From Cryphonectria parasitica EP155 (lineage: Eukaryota > Ascomycota > Sordariomycetes > Diaporthales > Cryphonectriaceae): DNA of 64,000 nt. The position numbers and the translations under genes were made by a program. The notes under the pieces are model-generated. The model was not told where the DNA came from. It did not search any database and saw nothing but the letters and a program-made list of their open reading frames with translations. The DNA lies in the NCBI RefSeq assembly GCF_011745365.1, contig NW_024468914.1, positions 766,001 to 830,000 of the forward strand. Reading direction: 5' to 3'. This document shows, piece by piece, positions 37,021-48,381 of the stretch; positions within the stretch are counted from its first letter, which is position 1, and each line of letters opens with the position of its first letter.

Positions 37021-38162
37021 AGCAGGTCGATACTGTTTATAGACTTGAAATCAAGAGTTTGCCGAACGTTGACTATGAATTGTTCCATGACTTTCTGCAT
37101 GCATACTTACCCTTTGGCCAAGAATTGTCCACGTTCATGGCCAACAAACCAAGCACTCCCGTCATTGTTTGACTTTAGTAGACTCTTGTTCACTGGCTGG
37201 TTCGTCGCAATAGTCTCATGTTTCGTGGTATAATTACCGTGTCCTGGGTCGGTATTCACCACTCAAGTCACATCAGTGACGAGTTTCTTGGACGAGGAAA
37301 ACAGGTCGTTTTAACCTGCAAGGATCAAAGCAAGGAGACCAAAACGTCGGCTACCTGCCACGCCCTGCTAAGTCCTGGCCCAGAATGCCATGATCTCTGC
37401 AGGCTTCCTTGGGCCGAGCTGCGAGCGTGTGGCTCTGCTTGTCTAAAGATAGTCTTAAAGGGATGAGTATGATTTGTGCAAAGAATTCTTGGTCTTCAAA
37501 CAACACATATCCATCTCCTCATTGCTCAACTTACGCTTGTGAAAATGCCTTGAGGTCCTAAGCGAATTTCGCTTCAGGAACTGGTATGATCCCGGCATAA
37601 CCGACCCACCCTCCCCCTGGCTGTGCCGCAGTACATAGTGACTGATCTGTCTCTCTTGGTATGGTTCTCCTTCTCCGTCTCCCTCCCTGTGTTGATGCTT
37701 TGTACATCAAACATGACATGCTGACAAAGTCATGTCCCTCCTAAGGGCTTGTTCTGGGATGCACTTCCTGCGAGACTCTTTACGGTTGAGATCTGCCGAC
37801 CCGCCCAGGCGCAAACGAATGCCGAGACATTCCTCTGGCGTTCTTCTGGTTCTCGTTTTTTTGCGTATTGAGCGCTTCCCACCCCTCGGGAATAAGCACT
37901 AAATGGTCTAAGCCTCCTGCAAGCCTTGTTGTTCCTTTGGGGATGCGTGTCAGGGATATAGCTAAGCTGCGCCGTCATCAATCGTCGTGTGAAAGAAGAG
38001 GCCCGAGAAGAAGACAACCTCGGAATATATGTACACACGTGCAACACCTGACACGGCGCCGCAACTTGCTGTTGATGTCACGTCACCTCTCAAGCCTGAA
38101 GAAGTGTCATCAAGAAAGAGAGAGACAAAGACAGGAGAAGGAGAAGCATTCTTGTTTCAACA
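37021..38162. other. Intergenic region, P450 fusion to Zn2Cys6 gene
   Basis: About 1.1 kb without a supportable gene. It contains the 3' UTR of the P450 fusion and the promoter of the Zn2Cys6 regulator. Purine-rich AAGAGAGAGA-type sequence precedes ATG 38163. Confidence 0.5.
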
Positions 38163-40654
38163 ATGTCTGCATCCCCCACAGACCGAGTTCCGAAGCGATC
38201 AGGCGTCGTCAAGCGGTCGTCAATGGCATGTACGACATGCCGTCAGGTGAAGGTGCGTGGTGTCTCGCGCGAGCAACAGAAAGAAGAAGGAAGAGGAGGA
38301 CGATAGTTGAACAAATCAGTCTAACATGACCTCGAGCGCCAATGTAGCTCAAGTGTGATGCTCTCAAACGGTCCCCAAATCCGTGTACGAGGTGCGAGAG
38401 GATGAAGAGACCATGTCTGTGTGACCCCGGTTTCAAGAGAAGTGTCGTCCGAGGGTACGTCGGGGTTCCAGACACCGCCCAACCAAACCGCACGTGCAAG
38501 GAGACCCAATTGATGGTGTTTTTTGTCTAACATTGGTTTGTTAGGGCCTTGGAAAAAGTCACACAGGAGAAGGAGGAGTTGCAACATCTCGTGCACTCTC
38601 TTCGCGGCGAGAGTGCGATGGACGGTGCTCTGGTGGTCCCCTCCGAGCAACGCAGCCGTGGCCTCAGCTCCGAGTCTCCGCAATACAGAATCAGCATGAC
38701 AAGCACTCCTCAAAACATATTGCCCCGTCCAGAAAGTTCCAGCCTGCCCGGCGCATCGCCCTTGCGGCCCTCGATGGCACTGACGCCGAATTCGAACGCG
38801 ACGGTCATGGACAGCGTGTCGACATTCCATCTTCACGGCGTCTATGTCGATCGACATTCAGCAGAAGGGCTTTTTCAATAGTACGTCCTGTAACCTCAGT
38901 GGGTGTACTGCCGCGCCGATGATCCTCCCGCGGATAGGGACCACAGTCTGCTGACCACGCGAGGGCCATGACAGCTTTTTGGACCATCATTTCGAGCAGC
39001 TCCCTATCCTGCATGTGCGGAGGAGCATCGATCTTGTCTTTGAGGACAGCCCCCTTCTCTTTTGGGCCGTGATATTGACTGCCGCGCGTGGATCTCGCAA
39101 TCCTCTGTTCGAGAAGCTCCTCGAGCCGGTTAAGCGCCTCTTGATGGCCCAGATCGTCACCTCGATACGGTCGATACACGCCATCCAGGGCTTGTTGATC
39201 CTTTCTTTCTGGCCATTCCCTGTCCAGCGGCAGACACAAGACGTATCCTGGACGTATTGCAATATTGCCGTCTCGGCTGCGATACAGATTTGTTTAGGTC
39301 GGGCAGATCTACCTCGATCCGGTCCACATGCCAAATTTGACGTCCCAAAAGGTTGGACGGGGGATGCCGTCCTGCGCAAAAAGACCTGGCTGGGCTGTTT
39401 TGTCGTCAGCACGTCGTAAGTGTGGCCCTTATGTGATCAGGAGTCGATCCTGAGATCAGATCTGAAGCAGTCCTTGCTGACATGTGGTGCTTCATCCTTC
39501 ACAGTCTGGCTGCGACGTTTGGTCTACCGCCGCCCATGAGTATGGTTGCCAACCGTGCGCTGTCCATTAGGCAGAGTCTCGAAGGCCACGTACCGCAGGA
39601 TTTTTTGAGGCTGGCTGAGCTCCAAGAGTTCTGGATCAGGGCGACCACGATCATCGAGGGCTCTAGCTCTGGCAAGCCGCATCATTCCCTGATAAACCTG
39701 TTGGTTATGGAACTCGACGAAATAAAGCGAAGTTGGCCGGCAAATATCTCGCTGTGGCTCAGTATGGGATTTGCAGCAACGGGCCTACATCTCTGCACCA
39801 CTGCCGTGTCGAGTAATATCCAGCGCGAGGCCAAACTGCAGGCCGCGGACCTGCGAACAGCGCGATACCAGAGCTTTGAGGCTGCCTCGCGAATCGTCGA
39901 CCTCGTCGTCACGTTGTCAAATAACACGTCGGGACGAATTGAAATCCAAAGCCATGCGACAAGAGAAGTCAGTGAGGCCATGGAGCTGTATCCCAAGCAT
40001 CAATTGCGCGATGTCGTTGCGGCAGCGCTATGTCTTGTCAACACCATCGCTGTGGACAACCTCGACACAAAGCTAGTCTCTGCAGACGTGAAGACGACAG
40101 TCATTCAAGAGGTGCTGCAGATATGTTCCGTTTTGCGAAGTCTCTCGTGGGATGAATGGGATGAAGGCGGCAGCGCGGCAGGGCTTCTCGAGCTGCTCGT
40201 GCGGCATGCCGAGGACAGCAACACGGGTCGCCACTTTAGGGAGGCTGAGCTGTCGCCGCAGCTCGGCATCGTGCAAAACAGCGTCGACGTCGCCCGGCGG
40301 ATCTTGGGAAGAGTGGAGGATTCGGGTCTCAACCCAGAACAACATCCTCCAGGCCCGGCCCTGGCGGGAACGAATCCGTTGCAGACTCCCGGGTATTCGA
40401 CCATCTCTGGCCATCCCACCGTGGAAAGCTCACATTCTGGAGGTGATGAGTCTTTTGCCCACCCTGCCCCGTTCATGCAGGCCGGACACGACACAGCAGT
40501 GCCAAATAGGCTGCCGGGGCCGGATGAGGCGAATGAGTATGTCATGTCTACTTGGAGTTTTGACACGTTCCTGTGGGATGAGTTGGATGTTATGAACTGG
40601 GGCCATCTTTATCAGCCTGATACAACAGCTATAGCCGTGGAGCCAAGCGGTTAA
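38163..40654 (+). CDS. Zn2Cys6 fungal-specific transcription factor, five exons
   Basis: Exons 38163-38252, 38348-38454, 38545-38880, 38975-39415, 39505-40654; introns 95, 90, 94, 89 nt, each with a clear branch site (TCTAAC, TCTAAC, GCTGAC, GCTGAC). 707 aa. The zinc cluster is split by the first intron and reads C23-x2-C26-x6-C33-x9-C43-x2-C46-x6-C53, with basic residues between (TCRQVK/LKCD). The short spacer and acidic Glu/Lys-rich segment after the third exon junction (LEKVTQEKEELQHLVHSLRG) suggests a dimerising coiled coil. Residues from FQYFLDHHFEQLPIL onward fit the fungal-specific middle homology region. The C-terminus is Gly/Pro/Glu-rich with aromatic residues, typical of an activation tail. 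It could regulate the adjacent P450 genes, but no binding site was identified. Confidence 0.92.
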
Positions 40655-41242
40655 TGACGAGATGAATAGTGATGTATGGCTGGGGTTGGACTTGCAAGGT
40701 CCTTGTGGTAATTATCTCTGTGGAGGATCGATCTACACCATCAATATAAGTTGGTTTTCAACATGATAAAAACTCAAGTGATCTGGAAAATCTACTTCCC
40801 AGACCGGTCACCTGTGGCTGCTGTCCTCGAAGCTACCTTGTGTCATGAGGCTCATTTTAGACCTTCTCTTGCTTTTTAGTGTGGCCTCGTCGTGTTGCAC
40901 CTTACGCAGAGCACACATGTGCTCTTGAGCATATTTTTGGGAAGGAATAGAGATGAGGAATCGTATCCATTGGTTCGAGAGTGTATGAGCAGTCAAATCC
41001 TGTGATCATTGGAATTTATGCGTAATGCGTAATTGCTGCTTCCTAGGAACTGCTCTATTTACTTGAGGCAGGAGGCGAGCAGCATTGTTCCATGGGAGGA
41101 TGAAGCCTGTGAGGAAGGAGCCCTGACGCTAAGGTACCATAGTGCTGTAACCCCGAAATAATGCACGGGCCACACAGTGCATACTGTAACATACTACTAC
41201 TACTAACACTTTGTTTCCTCTCATTCCTTCCCTCGCACACTC
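40655..41242. other. Intergenic region, Zn2Cys6 gene to crotonase gene
   Basis: About 590 bases with no plausible gene; holds the terminator side of the regulator and the promoter of the crotonase-family gene. CT-rich sequence immediately precedes ATG 41243. Confidence 0.5.
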
Positions 41243-42298
41243 ATGTCCTCCTCTTTTTTTTTTCCTCCTAGGCAAGATCAATTCCAGCGGGCCTGGAAAG
41301 GCAAGATAAGGTCGAATTCAAGTCACAACACGATGGCCTTCCCAAGACTTCCTGCCAGGGCAGCCTATATCAACCTCTCCAATCCTCACAAGCGGAATGC
41401 CCTCTCCCTCGCCGTCCTCCGCGACCTTCGCAGGCAGCTCCACTTTCACCTCAAATGCCCTGTGACGGGCGAACCGGTGCTCCTCCCACCCTTTCAGCCA
41501 GATCTCATCGACACCCTCGAGGCTGCTGCTGAGGGTGGCAGCAAGTCAGACGATCTCCATGCATGGCTCACCCACGCCCCAACATGGCGACGCAGACGTG
41601 CAGACCAGCCACGGGTCCTCGTCCTCCGCAGCGAAGGCCCTGTCTTCTCGTCGGGCCACGACCTGGCCGAGCTGTCGAGCCTCTCCCGAGACGAGGTGCA
41701 CGAGACCTTTGCACTCTGCGCAGAGGTCATGTCCCTCATCCGACGCTCGCCCGCGGTCGTCGTAGCCCCGGTCCAGGGACTGGCCACCGCGGCAGGGTTT
41801 CAGCTGGCCATGACTGCCGACCTCCCCATTGCGCTGGGCGACACCAAGTTCCAGCTGCCGGGCATGGGCATTGGCCTACCCTGCACGAGCCCTGCCGTTG
41901 CGGTGTCGAGGCGTGTATCGCCGGGTCTGGCGTATCGGATGTTTGCCACTGCTGAGTCGGTTACGGCTGCGGAGCTGGGGGCGGGCGTGCTGGATGTTGT
42001 GCCTGTGCCGGAGCATGCGGAGAGCACGGATACCAGGGCGAAGGCGTTTGAGGAGAGGGTGGCATCTGTAGTGGGGAGACTGGTGGAGACGTCTGGTCAG
42101 GCGCAGGCGCTGGGCAAGTGGGCGTTCTGGACGCAGCTTGGGATGCGCGGCGGACATGGCGAAGGTGGCGGTGCCGATGGGTATGAGGATGCTGTCAGGT
42201 GGGCTGGGAGGGCTATGGCGTTGCATGCGAGGAGCGAGGATGCTAAGGAGGGCATTACGGCTTGGAGGGAAAAGAGGAGGGCGGAGTGGAAGACGTGA
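41243..42298 (+). CDS. Enoyl-CoA hydratase/isomerase (crotonase) family protein, ECHDC3-like
   Basis: Single exon, 351 aa. The first ~30 residues (SSSFFFPPRQDQF..., many Ser/Arg/Lys, no acid until D12) look like a mitochondrial presequence; a second ATG at 41333 would start the mature-like MAFPRLPARAAYINLSNP. Crotonase landmarks: NPHKRNALSLAVL (substrate-binding A-region), the oxyanion-hole segment FSSGHDLAEL, then APVQGLATAAGFQLAMTAD and PGMGIGLPCTSPAVAVSRRV. The Gly-rich second oxyanion strand has G-A-A-G-F-Q, and the usual catalytic Glu of true hydratases is not evident, as in ECHDC3-type proteins whose reaction is unsettled. An insertion of ~50 residues (CPVTGEPVLLPPF... to TWRRRRADQ) widens the N-terminal region. 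It converges on MCR1 with 118 bp between stops. Family firm; reaction unknown. Confidence 0.9.
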   Translation: MSSSFFFPPRQDQFQRAWKGKIRSNSSHNTMAFPRLPARAAYINLSNPHKRNALSLAVLRDLRRQLHFHLKCPVTGEPVLLPPFQPDLIDTLEAAAEGGSKSDDLHAWLTHAPTWRRRRADQPRVLVLRSEGPVFSSGHDLAELSSLSRDEVHETFALCAEVMSLIRRSPAVVVAPVQGLATAAGFQLAMTADLPIALGDTKFQLPGMGIGLPCTSPAVAVSRRVSPGLAYRMFATAESVTAAELGAGVLDVVPVPEHAESTDTRAKAFEERVASVVGRLVETSGQAQALGKWAFWTQLGMRGGHGEGGGADGYEDAVRWAGRAMALHARSEDAKEGITAWREKRRAEWKT

Positions 42299-42416
42299 AT
42301 GCGCTGTCAGGTGCGTTCGTTTGATTGTGTAGTCTTCTATTTGTACAGATTCAGGCACCTCATCTTCTTTGTCCAAGGATACCCCAAATACAGCGCAGTT
42401 CATCGGCCATGGATCT

Positions 42417-43542
42417 CTAGAACTGATGGATCTGGTCTTTCCGATAGCCCAACTTGGCCAAGATCCCCTCCTGCCGCCCTCCCCAGCCTTTCTTCCCAAG
42501 CAACGCCTCTTCCATTCCCGGCGGCCCGCACACCATCACCTTCGTATTCTCCTCCGACGCTGGCACAGCAACCTCCCTCAGCAGCGCCTCGGTGACATAT
42601 CCCTTTCTGAACCGTTCATCACCGCCAGCCAGCTTCTCACCTCCCCTCGAAACCGCATACACAGCCCTAAACCTGTCCTTCCCAAACCTGCTCTCGAGGT
42701 CTTCAAACTCTCTCCTCAGCAGAACATCCTCCTCGGCATTCACGCCAAACACAAGTCGAATCTTGGTCTTGTCCGCCGGGTCCTGCAGGATCCCCTGGAT
42801 GAGCTGGTAGCACGGCGTGATCCCAGCCCCGCCCGCAATCAGCGTGATGGAGTCGTGCTTGTTCGGCGTCCACTTGTACCCTGGGATCACGACTGCGAAC
42901 AGGACCTTGTCGCCTGGGGACAGCGAGTGTAGGTGTGTCGACTGCTTGCCGTTTGGATAGCGCTTCACCATGAACTCTACCACGCCAGCTTGATCGCTGG
43001 GCGAGATGGGCGTGTAGGGTCTTAGTACGGGCAGATAGTGGCCCTTGGGCACTGCCACTGTAAGCAGCGCGGCTGCAATAGCTGTCAATAGCCGTTCCAT
43101 CCTAAGATGGCTCTTCTACCTTGCTTCATGCACATGACGAGCTGAACTCACAAGTCAACGGCAGCCCACTCACGTCCCCCTCCCCAGGCAACCCAAACCG
43201 CAACCTCTTCGTATTGTGGTTCACATCCTCGCTCTCCTGCAACGCCAGGCTCACAAACGCTGGCCCAGCGCGCCCAAACACCTTTTTGGAGGCAGCACCA
43301 CCCGGCGGCGCCTCTGCGTCTGCTGAGCCTACCAGGAGTCTCGAGAGGAGCGCGCCCCCTGCGCCGGCGACGGCGAGGCCCTTGAAGATATTTAGGCCGT
43401 GGGTGTGGAGGAGTTCCTGGGCGGTCGACATCCTGTGTGCTGCTGTTCTTGATGAGGTAGAGAAATGTGCTGTGGCAGATGTGAAGAAGAATAAGGGCGT
43501 CGTCTGTCGCGAGACGCGCGTGAAGATGCGGGAGGCGTTCAT
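42417..43542 (-). CDS. MCR1: NADH-cytochrome b5 reductase, mitochondrial type
   Basis: Exons 43542-43152 and 43072-42417 on the minus strand; intron of 79 nt (donor GTGAGT, acceptor TTGCAG). 348 aa. The N-terminus (MNASRIFTRVSRQTTPLFFF) is Arg/Ser-rich without acids, followed by a hydrophobic segment GLAVAGAGGALLSRLLV, matching the presequence and inner-membrane anchor known for fungal Mcr1. Joining the exons at LPLTS/ALLTVAVPKG restores the FAD-binding barrel. Other motifs are RPYTPIS (FAD), GKQSTHLHSL, GGAGITPCYQLIQ (NADH/FAD site), and CGPPGMEEALLGKKG near the C-terminus. It passes electrons from NADH to cytochrome b5, serving sterol and fatty-acid metabolism; family members are sorted to the outer membrane and intermembrane space. 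Assignment is firm, including the symbol. Confidence 0.94.
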
Positions 43543-44389
43543 TTCGGGGTAATATAGGATGACAGTTCTTTTAGTTTTATTTTGGTTTAAAAAAAAACAA
43601 ACCCAAACACACGCAGGCTTAATTAGTAGCCAACCAATGTGTAACGAGGACTAGAAGAAGATTTCAAGCAAAAGCATGGTCTTGCTTGTGGTCGCCAAGT
43701 GTCGGACCCAAGGTGGTGTTGGGCTGAGCTTATGTATGTGGATGGGGAAGTCCGATGCGGCATCACCGAAAAGTCCGGATCGGTCCGGGCTGACATGGGG
43801 ACCATCTTACTCCTGGGCTACTTTCACCGAGTACCCTAAGTGATTAATTTATAGGACCAAAAAAAGAACCGAAAAAGATAGCAAAGTTTGCAACTACTGC
43901 CTTACAAGGTTACGGGGGATATGCATTGAAAAGGCCGTGGTATTCAATGTAGTGCAACGGGGCATTGTTTATTTCTCGGGACCGAGCGGTGAGACGATCG
44001 TTCCGTGGCGTGACTGGTTTCTTCAAGGAATTGAGTGCGCGCTCCCTCGAAAGTTCGCAGTGGGAAAATACCTCTGAATGGAAATCTATTCACTTGTGGT
44101 TATCCTTTCTTCTTCAAACACACTACTTCCACACACCTCCCTCCCTATTCCAGCTCCGTGCCGTATGCGTCTGGAGCTCTCCTTTGAAGCTGAGAGGTTG
44201 CCCCTGCGGTTTATGCAGAGGCCGAATGGAGAGGGCGATATTGGACCACCGCTAGCTATTGAAGCCAAGTATTGCAAGATTTGCGCGTGTAAGAAATCAA
44301 AGTCGACTCTCCCTCTCTGCACTTTGGAGCATCATCGAGCTGAATATCGGTAATGATCTGGACTCGCCCGTGTGCTATACGAGCGGCAA
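43543..44389. other. Intergenic region between MCR1 and first CHORD-like gene
   Basis: No supported gene. It holds the MCR1 promoter, with an A-rich run on the plus strand near 43590, and the 3' flank of the CHORD-like gene. Small overlapping frames were not considered real. Confidence 0.5.
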
Positions 44390-46265
44390 TCATTTCAGCT
44401 GGGTCGTTGAGTATCTCGGAGCAGTGGAATCCCACACATGGCGTGGAAAAGTGCACCCTCTCATATGACGATGCGGAATGCCGTTCTTGTAGACGGCCCG
44501 CCTCCCACAGCATTTCCACCGGCCCGGTTCCTTAGGCAAGGTTGGATCCTCATAAACCTCTCCTGGAAAGAGAAACGGTCAGTACGCGTGTGATCAAGTT
44601 GTTGAGAATCATTGTGATTTTATAACAGTTCGATGATGGAAACGTACCCGTGTGCCAGCTCCTGCACAGTCCTGCCGTGTTTTGGCTTTCTCTATACCAC
44701 ACAGAGCAGTGTTTGCACCGGAACTCGCGTTCTCCCGTCGTGATCTCGTTAGGTTGCTTAATGGAACTGTTCTTCTGATGGGATATCCTGCTGGCTGGCT
44801 GCTGTGCGCGAGGAGTGTGAGAATTGGCCATAGGCGTCTGCGGTAGGCTGCCGGCATTCTTCGAGGGCGTGGCGAGGTAAGGCAGTCGAGCAGGGCTGAC
44901 GAATGCCACGTCATTCTCCAGACCGGCCCTCTGTCTACCACGGAAAGACTGCTCTGGGCTGGTGCAGGACTGGGTCGCTTTGAAAGGAGTGATGGGCTCC
45001 AAGAACATCTGGACATCATTGTCATCGTCTTCCTCCTCGATCTTGATCGCTGGACTAGTTTCCTTGGCGCTGGCGTCTTTTTTGAGGTTCAATTTCAGAA
45101 TGCGTTGCGACCCACGCCGCGTGCTGGACGGAATAGGCCGAAGAAAACTAGGAGTGGCGCCATGGGATCTTGACCGCAAAGGCAGTTGCATTTCTGGGTT
45201 CTGGAAGCTCGCAGGAGGAGCCTGTTGTAGGCAACCAGTCTGTTGGACGTCCGCAAGCCTTCCCTTTTTATCAGGCCTCATTGGTGTGTCGTCCTGACTG
45301 TCATTTCTGCCATGCTTGCGTGATCCTCCTGACTGGTTGTTGAAGGAGCCGTTCGGAAAAGGGTAAGCTGCCGCGTCTTGGCTAGACTCGCCAGCTCTCA
45401 TGAAAGCCAGTTCGTTAGCCGATCTTCCACCTGTTGAGCTCACACCCTTCTCGTGGCCACAACTAGACGAGGGATCGCCTAGTGGCGCCGTTTCTTTTCC
45501 TTTGGGTTCGCTGTAGGTCTTGGTTGGAGCATTTCCAAGTTTCACTGCATCGATAGCCGTAGCATTGTCGACCTTCGCTTTCTGTTTTGCCTTCTTGCTC
45601 TTGCCTCTCTTTGCCTTCTTCTTCTTCTTCGTCTGCTGGACGTCGTCCTCGTTATGTTTTCCTTTCGACTTTTTTGGCTTGCGAGTGTCGACCTCTCGTG
45701 GACCGCTCCTGTCTGGTTTCTTGGCCGTCCTTGTTGTCAGAATAGCGTCGTCGCTCTCGCTTTCCCCGCCATCAAGAGCAGATCGTGACTTCTTGACAGC
45801 CTTCTTTCGCTTCTCTTGTCTGATGGCAAGTCCAGAATCGCTCTTCTCTAACTCGGCCTCAGAGCTGCCCCTTTCACTGTCGCGCTCAGCATCCGACCCC
45901 TGGTCCGCGAGACCACCACCATCTCCCACCCCAACGACATCCATCGACACCTCGCCAGGCTGAGTCCATCCCAACTTTTCAATTGCGTCTGGGAAGCCAA
46001 GCTCCGTTGATTCGTAGCGCAGAGATGTATGGTCCAGGTTTCCGATTGGCAGCGGGTTTTTCAGTGCGTCCATGAGACTGTTTGTGACGGTGGTTCTGGT
46101 CGCGTTGATGTTGACAACCAGCGTGGCCAGGACATCTCTGGCTTTGGCCCCGCTGAGGCTGCGAACGTGCTCTAGGGTGACCTTTCTGAGGGCAGACATG
46201 GGCATGGTTGCGATTCCCGCTGGGAAAGAGCCTGCCTGGGTGCTTGACGTTGTGAAAAAGGCCAT
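44390..46265 (-). CDS. Nuclear-type basic protein ending in a CHORD-like Cys/His zinc module
   Basis: Exons 46265-44648 and 44562-44390; intron 44563-44647 (85 nt, donor GTACGT, branch ACTGAC, acceptor TCCAG), 596 aa. The unspliced frame would end in an unconvincing tail; splicing adds a Cys-rich segment. Residues 1-130 include MAFFTTSS... and a predicted folded block. A Lys-rich, Ser/Asp-rich middle (several nuclear-signal-like KKKKK clusters) is probably disordered. The C-terminus holds RCKHCSVWY, CRSWHTG at the junction, WKCCGRR and GCTFPRH. The pattern C-x2-C ... C-x3-H-x-G ... W-x-C-C ... G-C-x4-H is like a CHORD zinc fold (C6H2) except that the first pair is C-x2-C rather than C-x4-C. 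A same-strand gene 1.3 kb upstream shares the module and intron site. Role unknown. Confidence 0.85.
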
Positions 46266-47545
46266 TTTCTCGGGTATGGTCAGGAGAGTTCCTGGGATGG
46301 GAAGGTGTTAGTTATTGTGTTCGTTTGGGGTTGGGCGTGGAGGTGTTGAAGGCATCTCAAACTGTATGTGAAAAGGAAGGTTGAGGCACCGTATGCTTGT
46401 TTGTTTGAAGCTCACATCAAGTTCAGATGAAGGGGACAATGGGAACGGGGGAAAGTAGGAAAGACGGAGACTCTCGCACTTGACTTTAAAAAACACCTCT
46501 GGACCTTCAGAAGGGTGTAGAGACAGGATCCTAACACAGGCCTGCGTTGCTCTCTATGGTCAGACTTGGACTTGTCAGGTTGAGTGTGGTGCCATTGGGA
46601 ACAAAACACCAGCTCGGAGAAGAGGAAAACACGAAAGAGGGGGGTGGCGAGGAACAGTAGGAACCACCCGATGGTATCGCTTGAGTTCTAGCAGGTTTGA
46701 GCTGGTTTTGTCAAATTTGCTGACGGTCGTGCAAAAGAGACGAAAATGGTTGATGGAGCTGGTTGTCGGAGCTGCAATTTTCTGGAAGCGCGCGTGCGAG
46801 AAAAAACTGGGTTGCAAAAATTTGGAAAAAGAAATAAAGAGAAAGGTAAGGTTTCGTGTGTGGCGTTAGGGTGCATAGATTAGATGATCTCTCAAAGTCA
46901 AAGTTGACCTGTCCACGTTGCCTGCGTGGCTGGCGTCGCTGCAGAATGAGAAAGGGGACACGGAAAAAGAAAGATTCCATTTAACGTATGGCTTTGCTTT
47001 TGAATGTCAGATGGAAGCCCACAGGAAAATATACGTATCACCCAGGCACGCGGCAGTATTGACCATCACTTAGTAAGTGGTGTATTCCGTGCATGGGGCA
47101 TGGTCAAAGCTGGCCTTTATAACATGCTCAAGTGCCCTCGTAAATTTATTTACACGAACCACCATATTAACACCATCCCGTCTCCTAATCGGACAGAGTA
47201 TATAACTAGCTTTTCTCCTTTCGTTGACTGGTCTGGGTGGTTGGTCGACACATTTGAGGAGGTGGGTCGAGATTGGCGGAGAGGCCAGGGGGCACAAGCT
47301 TGCATTTATCAAACATACAGACAACTTCTAAGGAGGATCTTCTTTCCATGTATTATGAAGCATACTGTACAGTCGACCTAGAAATTTGTGTTGGCGACGC
47401 TCAAAATAATATCAAGCAAAGCTCCCCCTTTCCAGTCCCAGACTGACTGCTGTATCTCGGTTCGAAAGGTTGCTTTTTGTACTCGTATGGAGTGGGGAAG
47501 CGGTATTGATGCTGGTATCCGACCTGAAAGGTCATAGCGACTTAT
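46266..47545. other. Spacer between the two CHORD-like genes
   Basis: About 1.3 kb. It should contain the promoter of the 44.4-46.3 kb gene and the 3' UTR of the 47.5-48.4 kb gene. A plus-strand frame at 46480-46869 begins with TTG and has no family; I do not propose it as a gene. Confidence 0.5.
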
Positions 47546-48381
47546 TCAGAAACGTCTCGGCTCGTACTTGGTCAAGGTTTTGGGGTCCCAAGCTTCGTTC
47601 TTATCCTGGTGATACACTCCCACGCAGCCTGGCGAGCAGATATTCAAGGCAGAGCGGCCGTCGACCGTGATCGGGCGCTCACCACAGCAGGTCCACTCGA
47701 GGCCGCCGATGCCACGATTGAGAGTACCTAATGCAAACAACTACTATTAGTCTCAGATCACAGACGAGTTGGTCTGATTTGGCATGAATGGGGCGGTGGC
47801 GTACCAGAATGGTAGGAACAAGGGGCGGAGCCGTCAGGACGGGCTACGTTGCTCTTGTCGTTGAAGTCTGACTTGCACAGGTGACATCTGCGGAGACGCA
47901 ATTTCAAATTAGACTCGGTGATAACAGAAAGGGAACTGAGCCTCTGTGTCTCCATGTTGTTATCCTCCAAGTCTCTGGGACAGTCTGAGGAGGTTTGGGC
48001 TTGGACAGGTCCCTTGGTGTTGTCGACGACGACCTGAGGAAGACGACCAGTGTCATCCAGCTCGGGCTCGAAATCCTCGATATTCTCATGTGACTGTTGA
48101 CGATGCTCCAAACGGCTGTCGTTGCCCTCGCAGGCCCCTACTGCTGCTACAGCCTGCAACAGGTCACCGTCGACTGTCTCGGCTGTGGTCGCGCTGGGAC
48201 TGTGATAGATGTTGATGGTGACGTTGCCTCCATTGACTACGAAGGTAGGAGAAGTACAGTTACTGGAAGCCACAGCATCGGAGGAGCAATTAGCACACTT
48301 GACGCTGATGTTGCCAGGCGTGTCTGCATCGGTGCTGTTGACGTGAGACTGTGAAGTCTCGCGCGTGCTGGTGGCGTCCAT
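47546..48381 (-). CDS. Small CHORD-like Cys/His protein
   Basis: Exons 48381-47805 and 47727-47546; intron 47728-47804 (77 nt, donor GTACGC, acceptor ATTAG), 252 aa. Start is the ATG at 48381; the frame stays open upstream only to a TTG. Residues 1-165 are acidic and Ser/Thr/Asn-rich, with two cysteine pairs in VKCANCSSD, no membrane segment and no known domain. The C-terminal ~90 residues form the module: RCHLCKSDF, PCSYHSG at the junction, LEWTCCGERP, then ICSPGCVGVYHQDKNEAWDP. The four elements align one-for-one with the upstream-encoded paralog, and the intron interrupts both genes in the same H-x-G glycine codon, phase 1. CHORD domains in RAR1/melusin-type proteins bind zinc and work with HSP90/SGT1; whether these variants do is inference. 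Confidence 0.85.

Noticed and set aside
46480..46869. 129-codon plus-strand frame between the CHORD-like genes.
   Set aside because: It starts with TTG, not ATG, has no recognisable domain and no splice support.
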